From assembly GCA_031273835.1 (NCBI GenBank), contig JAISRD010000005.1:1-7300 (forward strand): DNA of 7,300 nucleotides, read 5' to 3'. Below are positions 5,516 to 7,300 of this stretch, in pieces (the stretch's first letter is position 1; each line of letters begins with the position of its first letter). The notes below the pieces were generated by a model. It did no database searches, was not told where the DNA came from, and worked only from the letters and a program-made list of their open reading frames with translations. The position numbers were made by a program, and so were the translations under genes. This DNA comes from Treponema sp. (lineage in GTDB: Bacteria; Spirochaetota; Spirochaetia; Treponematales; Breznakiellaceae).

Positions 5516-5977
5516 ATGGGGAAAGTTTTAGCGGTGTGTAAAAGCGAAAAAAAGGGAACCCCAAAGGAAAACGCGGGCCGGGGGGAGTTCCGGGTCAACC
5601 ACGGCCTTGTGGGGGACGCCCACGCGGGGGATTGGCACCGGCAGGTAAGCCTTCTGTCCCACGAGAAAATCGAAGCCTTCCGGGCCCGGGGAGCCCGGAT
5701 AGCCGACGGGGCCTTCGGTGAAAACCTGGTGGTGGAGGGCATTGACCTCGGGAAGCTCCCGGTGGGGGCCGTCCTCGAATGCGGCGAGGCGGCGCTGGAA
5801 ATCACCCAGATTGGGAAAGAGTGCCGCAGCCGTTGCGCCATCTTTCAGGTTATGGGAGACTGCATCATGCCCCGGGAAGGGGTCTTTGCCCGGGTGGTTC
5901 ACGGCGGCGTTATCGCGGCGGGGGACGAAATCAGGGTCCGGGAGGCGCGGGCCGGGGAGACAGGCCGTGGGAAATGA
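5516..5977 (+). CDS. Stand-alone MOSC-domain protein
   Basis: MOSC domains occur at the C-terminus of molybdenum cofactor sulfurases and in small free proteins such as YiiM; they bind cofactor and use a conserved Cys, probably for sulfur transfer or handling. This 153-residue protein is essentially one domain. Visible motifs are GLVGDAHAGDWHRQVSLLS (30-48), GAFGENLVVEG (65-75), and the signature block with Cys103, Cys107 and Cys116 (GKECRSRC, then GDCIMPREGVFARVVHGG). Its place between moaA and mogA indicates a role in molybdenum cofactor maturation or delivery; the exact reaction is not known for this type. AGGGGG at 5505-5510 overlaps the moaA stop and precedes the ATG by 5 nt. Its 3' end overlaps the mogA start by 11 nt. 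Confidence 0.9.
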   Translation: MGKVLAVCKSEKKGTPKENAGRGEFRVNHGLVGDAHAGDWHRQVSLLSHEKIEAFRARGARIADGAFGENLVVEGIDLGKLPVGAVLECGEAALEITQIGKECRSRCAIFQVMGDCIMPREGVFARVVHGGVIAAGDEIRVREARAGETGRGK

Positions 5978-6467
5978 AGCCCCTTCCGGCAGGGTCTACC
6001 GGGTCAGTATCATTACCGCCAGCGACCGCTGCGCCCGGGGGGAAGGGATCGACCGGAGCGGCCCCCTGATCCGGCAGATCGCCGAGGCTGCGGGATACGC
6101 CGTCTCGGGCTATACCCTGCTCCCGGACGACCGGGGAGGGCTTGAGGCGGAGATGCGGCGGATCTGCGACGGGAACCTGGCGGACCTCATCCTCACCACC
6201 GGCGGCACGGGCTTTTCCCCCCGGGACCAGATGCCCGAGGCCACTTTGGCGGCGGCGGAGCGGCTGGTTCCCGGAATCCCCGAAGCCCTGCGGCAGTACA
6301 GCATGGGCGTTACCAAACGGGCTATGCTCAGCCGGGCGGCGGCGGCGATCCGGGGCCGGACCCTGATCGTCAACCTGCCGGGAAGCCCCAAGGCGGTGAG
6401 GGAACAGCTCTCCTTCATCATTGACGAACTGCGCCACGGCCTTGACATGCTGACCCGGACATGCTGA
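5967..6467 (+). CDS. mogA: Molybdopterin adenylyltransferase (MogA/MoaB family)
   Basis: MogA adenylates molybdopterin with ATP, preparing it for molybdate insertion by MoeA. The 166 residues fit the single-domain family. Motifs in order: VSIITASDRCARGE (13-26), the acidic pair in LLPDD (51-55), LTTGGTGFSPRDQMPEAT (76-93, with Asp87 at the expected active-site position), PGIPEALR (102-109), MLSRA (120-124) and NLPGSPKAV (136-144). RD-x-x-PEAT and NLPGSPK favour MogA over the MoaB branch. The start is a GTG at 5967: GGGGAG at 5954-5959 lies 7 nt upstream and the protein then begins just ahead of the domain. The frame is open farther upstream, but only as an overlap with the MOSC gene. This 11-nt overlap suggests coupled translation; it is the last gene of the operon, and no T-tailed terminator is seen after it. 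Confidence 0.93.
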   Translation: MGNEAPSGRVYRVSIITASDRCARGEGIDRSGPLIRQIAEAAGYAVSGYTLLPDDRGGLEAEMRRICDGNLADLILTTGGTGFSPRDQMPEATLAAAERLVPGIPEALRQYSMGVTKRAMLSRAAAAIRGRTLIVNLPGSPKAVREQLSFIIDELRHGLDMLTRTC

Positions 6468-6515
6468 CCGCTAAATCTCAGAATTGTAGAGGAACCGCGG
6501 GGTATGGACCGCTTA

Positions 6516-6533
6516 CAAAATGGTGTCATTTTG
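6516..6533. promoter_or_regulatory. Inverted repeat CAAAATG-GTGT-CATTTTG, possible operator
   Basis: Perfect 7-bp arms (6516-6522, 6527-6533) flank GTGT, 8 bp upstream of the putative -35 box of the toxin-antitoxin locus. Antitoxin operators are often such palindromes. A weak hairpin after mogA is the alternative. Confidence 0.35.
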
Positions 6534-6541
6534 CGCCTCCG

Positions 6542-6570
6542 TTGCCCCGCGCCGCCCTTTATGCTATATT
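6542..6570 (+). promoter_or_regulatory. Probable promoter of the toxin-antitoxin locus
   Basis: TTGCCC (6542-6547) and TATATT (6565-6570) are separated by 17 bp, and TGC just before the -10 gives an extended -10 motif. Transcription would begin near 6577, at the ATG itself, so a leaderless mRNA is possible; no ribosome binding site is seen before that ATG. Confidence 0.5.
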
Positions 6571-6576
6571 TGCCGT

Positions 6577-6814
6577 ATGGTCTATAGAACAAATTGTTGA
6601 AATACCCGCTGACCGGCATCTGCGGCTGGATTTTGCCCTGCCGGAAACCGTAGGTATCGGACAGGCAAAGCTTACCTTCATCATTTCCGGTGCCGGGGTA
6701 GAAAAATCGTCTTCGACCCGGATCGGATTTTTGAAAGGGCGTATATCGGTTCCGGCGGATTTTGACACCATGGGCCAGGGTGAAATAACCGCTCTTTTCG
6801 AGGGAAGCCGGTGA
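6577..6814 (+). pseudogene. VapB-like antitoxin, apparently frameshifted after its start codon
   Basis: The readable frame gives IEQIVEIPADRHLRLDF, a variable middle, then GFLKGRISVPADFDTMGQ and a final ALFEGSR. I associate this layout with the small antitoxins that precede PIN-domain toxins; it would bind toxin and repress its own promoter. I cannot name the family precisely. The ATG at 6577 is in a different frame and gives only seven codons before a TGA at 6598. The distance from this ATG to the stop is one base more than a multiple of three, so one extra base near 6580 would explain it. In-frame alternatives are the ATG at 6461, inside mogA, and a TTG at 6542, inside the promoter; both add an unlikely N-terminus. 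The stop overlaps the toxin's GTG (GTGA). It may be a pseudogene, or it may use an unrecognised start. Confidence 0.55.
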
Positions 6815-6964
6815 AGCTCCTCCTTGATACCCATATACGCATTTGGGCTGCCGCCGGAATGCTGCCAAAAGAAGCTGTCATAGGCGCAGGTAGAAGGCGT
6901 ATCCCTGCTTACGGCTGATGGAAACATCTCCAAATATCCAAGCAAGATAATTTACATTCCTTGA
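6811..6964 (+). pseudogene. Remnant of a VapC-type PIN-domain toxin with internal deletion
   Basis: From the GTG at 6811 the sequence reads MKLLLDTHIRIWAAAGMLPKEAVI. This is the typical PIN N-terminus, with the first catalytic Asp (Asp6) and a likely W-to-R change in DTHIxIW. Near 6880-6886 the similarity jumps to another frame that reads AQVEGVSLLTADGNISKYPSKIIYIP and ends at TGA 6962-6964. This is the normal C-terminus of the same family, including the late TAD Asp. Together about 50 of the roughly 130 expected residues remain; the middle, with the other acidic residues and the nuclease core, is gone. The frame as it stands stops at 6916-6918, giving 35 codons. The product cannot be an active nuclease. 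The GTGA overlap with the antitoxin is the original operon arrangement. Confidence 0.75.
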
Positions 6965-7003
6965 AACAACCAACCTCGCCGCAGAGCAGCGAGGTTGGTT
7001 GTT
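6965..7003. terminator. Perfect 15-bp hairpin after the toxin remnant, probable bidirectional terminator
   Basis: AACAACCAACCTCGC (6965-6979) pairs exactly with 6989-7003 around a 9-nt loop. It starts at the base after the remnant's TGA and lies between convergent genes. Both sides end T-rich (TTGGTTGTTCT on the +, TTGGTTGTTTC on the -) rather than in a pure T-run, so terminator is the likely but not certain role. Confidence 0.65.
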
Positions 7004-7050
7004 CTCACAAGGCGGTTGCGCTCAGGGGTTAAACCCCTTCGGCACGAATA

Positions 7051-7097
7051 AAACGGTGTCCGCCGCCCCTTCGTTGACCGAAAAGGCGGCGGACACC
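7051..7097 (-). terminator. Terminator of the - strand gene
   Basis: GGTGTCCGCCGCC (7055-7067) and GGCGGCGGACACC (7085-7097) form a perfect 13-bp stem. The 17-nt loop can pair further (TTCG/CGAA). On the - strand it is followed by GTTTTATT and lies 14 bp after the stop at 7112, a good intrinsic terminator. A smaller palindrome, AGGGGTT-A-AACCCCT, lies at 7024-7038. Confidence 0.8.
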
Positions 7098-7111
7098 CCT
7101 GCGTTTACTCA

Positions 7112-7300
7112 CTATGGGTAAGGAGTTAGGCCGGTTAATGCTGTGTATGAACTGGTGCTCCAGGTCACGGTGATATTGTCCCCCGCGGCTGCGTTGGTGT
7201 TGCGGTAGGCTGCTACAGTACGCATATCCTGATATTCATTATTTGCCCTTACCAACACCGCGCTCCCCACCGTAAACCCTCCCATGGCGGAAGCGGTGTT
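7112..7300 (-). CDS. C-terminal end of an unidentified protein, possibly exported
   Basis: The - strand frame is open from the window edge to the TAG at 7114-7112, giving 62 residues; the start lies beyond 7300. I do not recognise the family. The sequence is rich in Thr, Ser, Ala and Asn with alternating hydrophobic residues (GGFTVGSAVLVRA, GDNITVTWSTSSYTAL), as in a beta-sandwich domain of a secreted or surface protein, and ends TGLTPYP. No signal sequence can be judged because the N-terminus is missing. A strong terminator 14 bp past the stop supports a real gene end here. It is convergent with the toxin-antitoxin remnant. Confidence 0.6.
   Translation of the reverse strand, partial: NTASAMGGFTVGSAVLVRANNEYQDMRTVAAYRNTNAAAGDNITVTWSTSSYTALTGLTPYP

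Noticed and set aside
5718..5966. Extending mogA upstream through the MOSC gene
   Set aside because: The extra residues are an out-of-frame reading of the MOSC gene; the GTG at 5967 has a well-placed ribosome binding site.
6461..6576. Extending the antitoxin upstream to the ATG at 6461
   Set aside because: That start lies inside mogA, and the added residues run through the promoter and palindrome and do not resemble an antitoxin N-terminus.

Overview
The window is a dense, fairly GC-rich bacterial segment. Gene style and the intergenic hairpin repeats suggest a spirochaete, perhaps a host-associated Treponema. That assignment rests on pattern recognition only; there is no rRNA or other marker gene to settle it.

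Region 1 (1-3442, + strand) is a phosphotransferase system (PTS) and sugar-phosphate cluster. It holds the 3' end of a protein with an EIIA-type domain (probably a PRD/MtlR-type regulator), a free mannitol-type EIIA, 1-phosphofructokinase (fruK) and enzyme I (ptsI). The first three are tightly coupled (8-nt gap, then an ATGA overlap). ptsI follows after a 57-bp AT-rich gap. The set covers phosphoryl entry from PEP (EI), a sugar-specific phosphocarrier (EIIA), and phosphorylation of fructose 1-phosphate (FruK). HPr and the membrane EIIBC are not in the window.

Region 2 (3443-4486) holds one small three-helix membrane protein on the - strand and a 554-bp intergenic tract packed with inverted repeats. 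Two diverged copies of a ~60-bp hairpin element lie in opposite orientation at its edges (3496-3555 and 4264-4323). Three stem-loops with a CCCAAAAC/GTTTTGGG core and an 88-bp multi-hairpin element with a terminator-like stem fill the rest, up to the moaA start.

Region 3 (4487-6467, + strand) is a compact molybdenum-cofactor operon: moaA (GTP 3',8-cyclase), a stand-alone MOSC-domain protein and mogA (molybdopterin adenylyltransferase, GTG start overlapping the MOSC gene). MoaA and MogA act early and late in the pathway; the MOSC protein probably handles sulfur or the finished cofactor.

Region 4 (6468-7300) holds a decayed toxin-antitoxin locus: a VapB-like antitoxin whose reading frame is one base out of register with its apparent ATG, and a VapC-type PIN toxin reduced to its N- and C-terminal ends. 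A strong hairpin follows. Then come a terminator and the C-terminus of an unidentified, possibly exported protein on the - strand that runs off the window.
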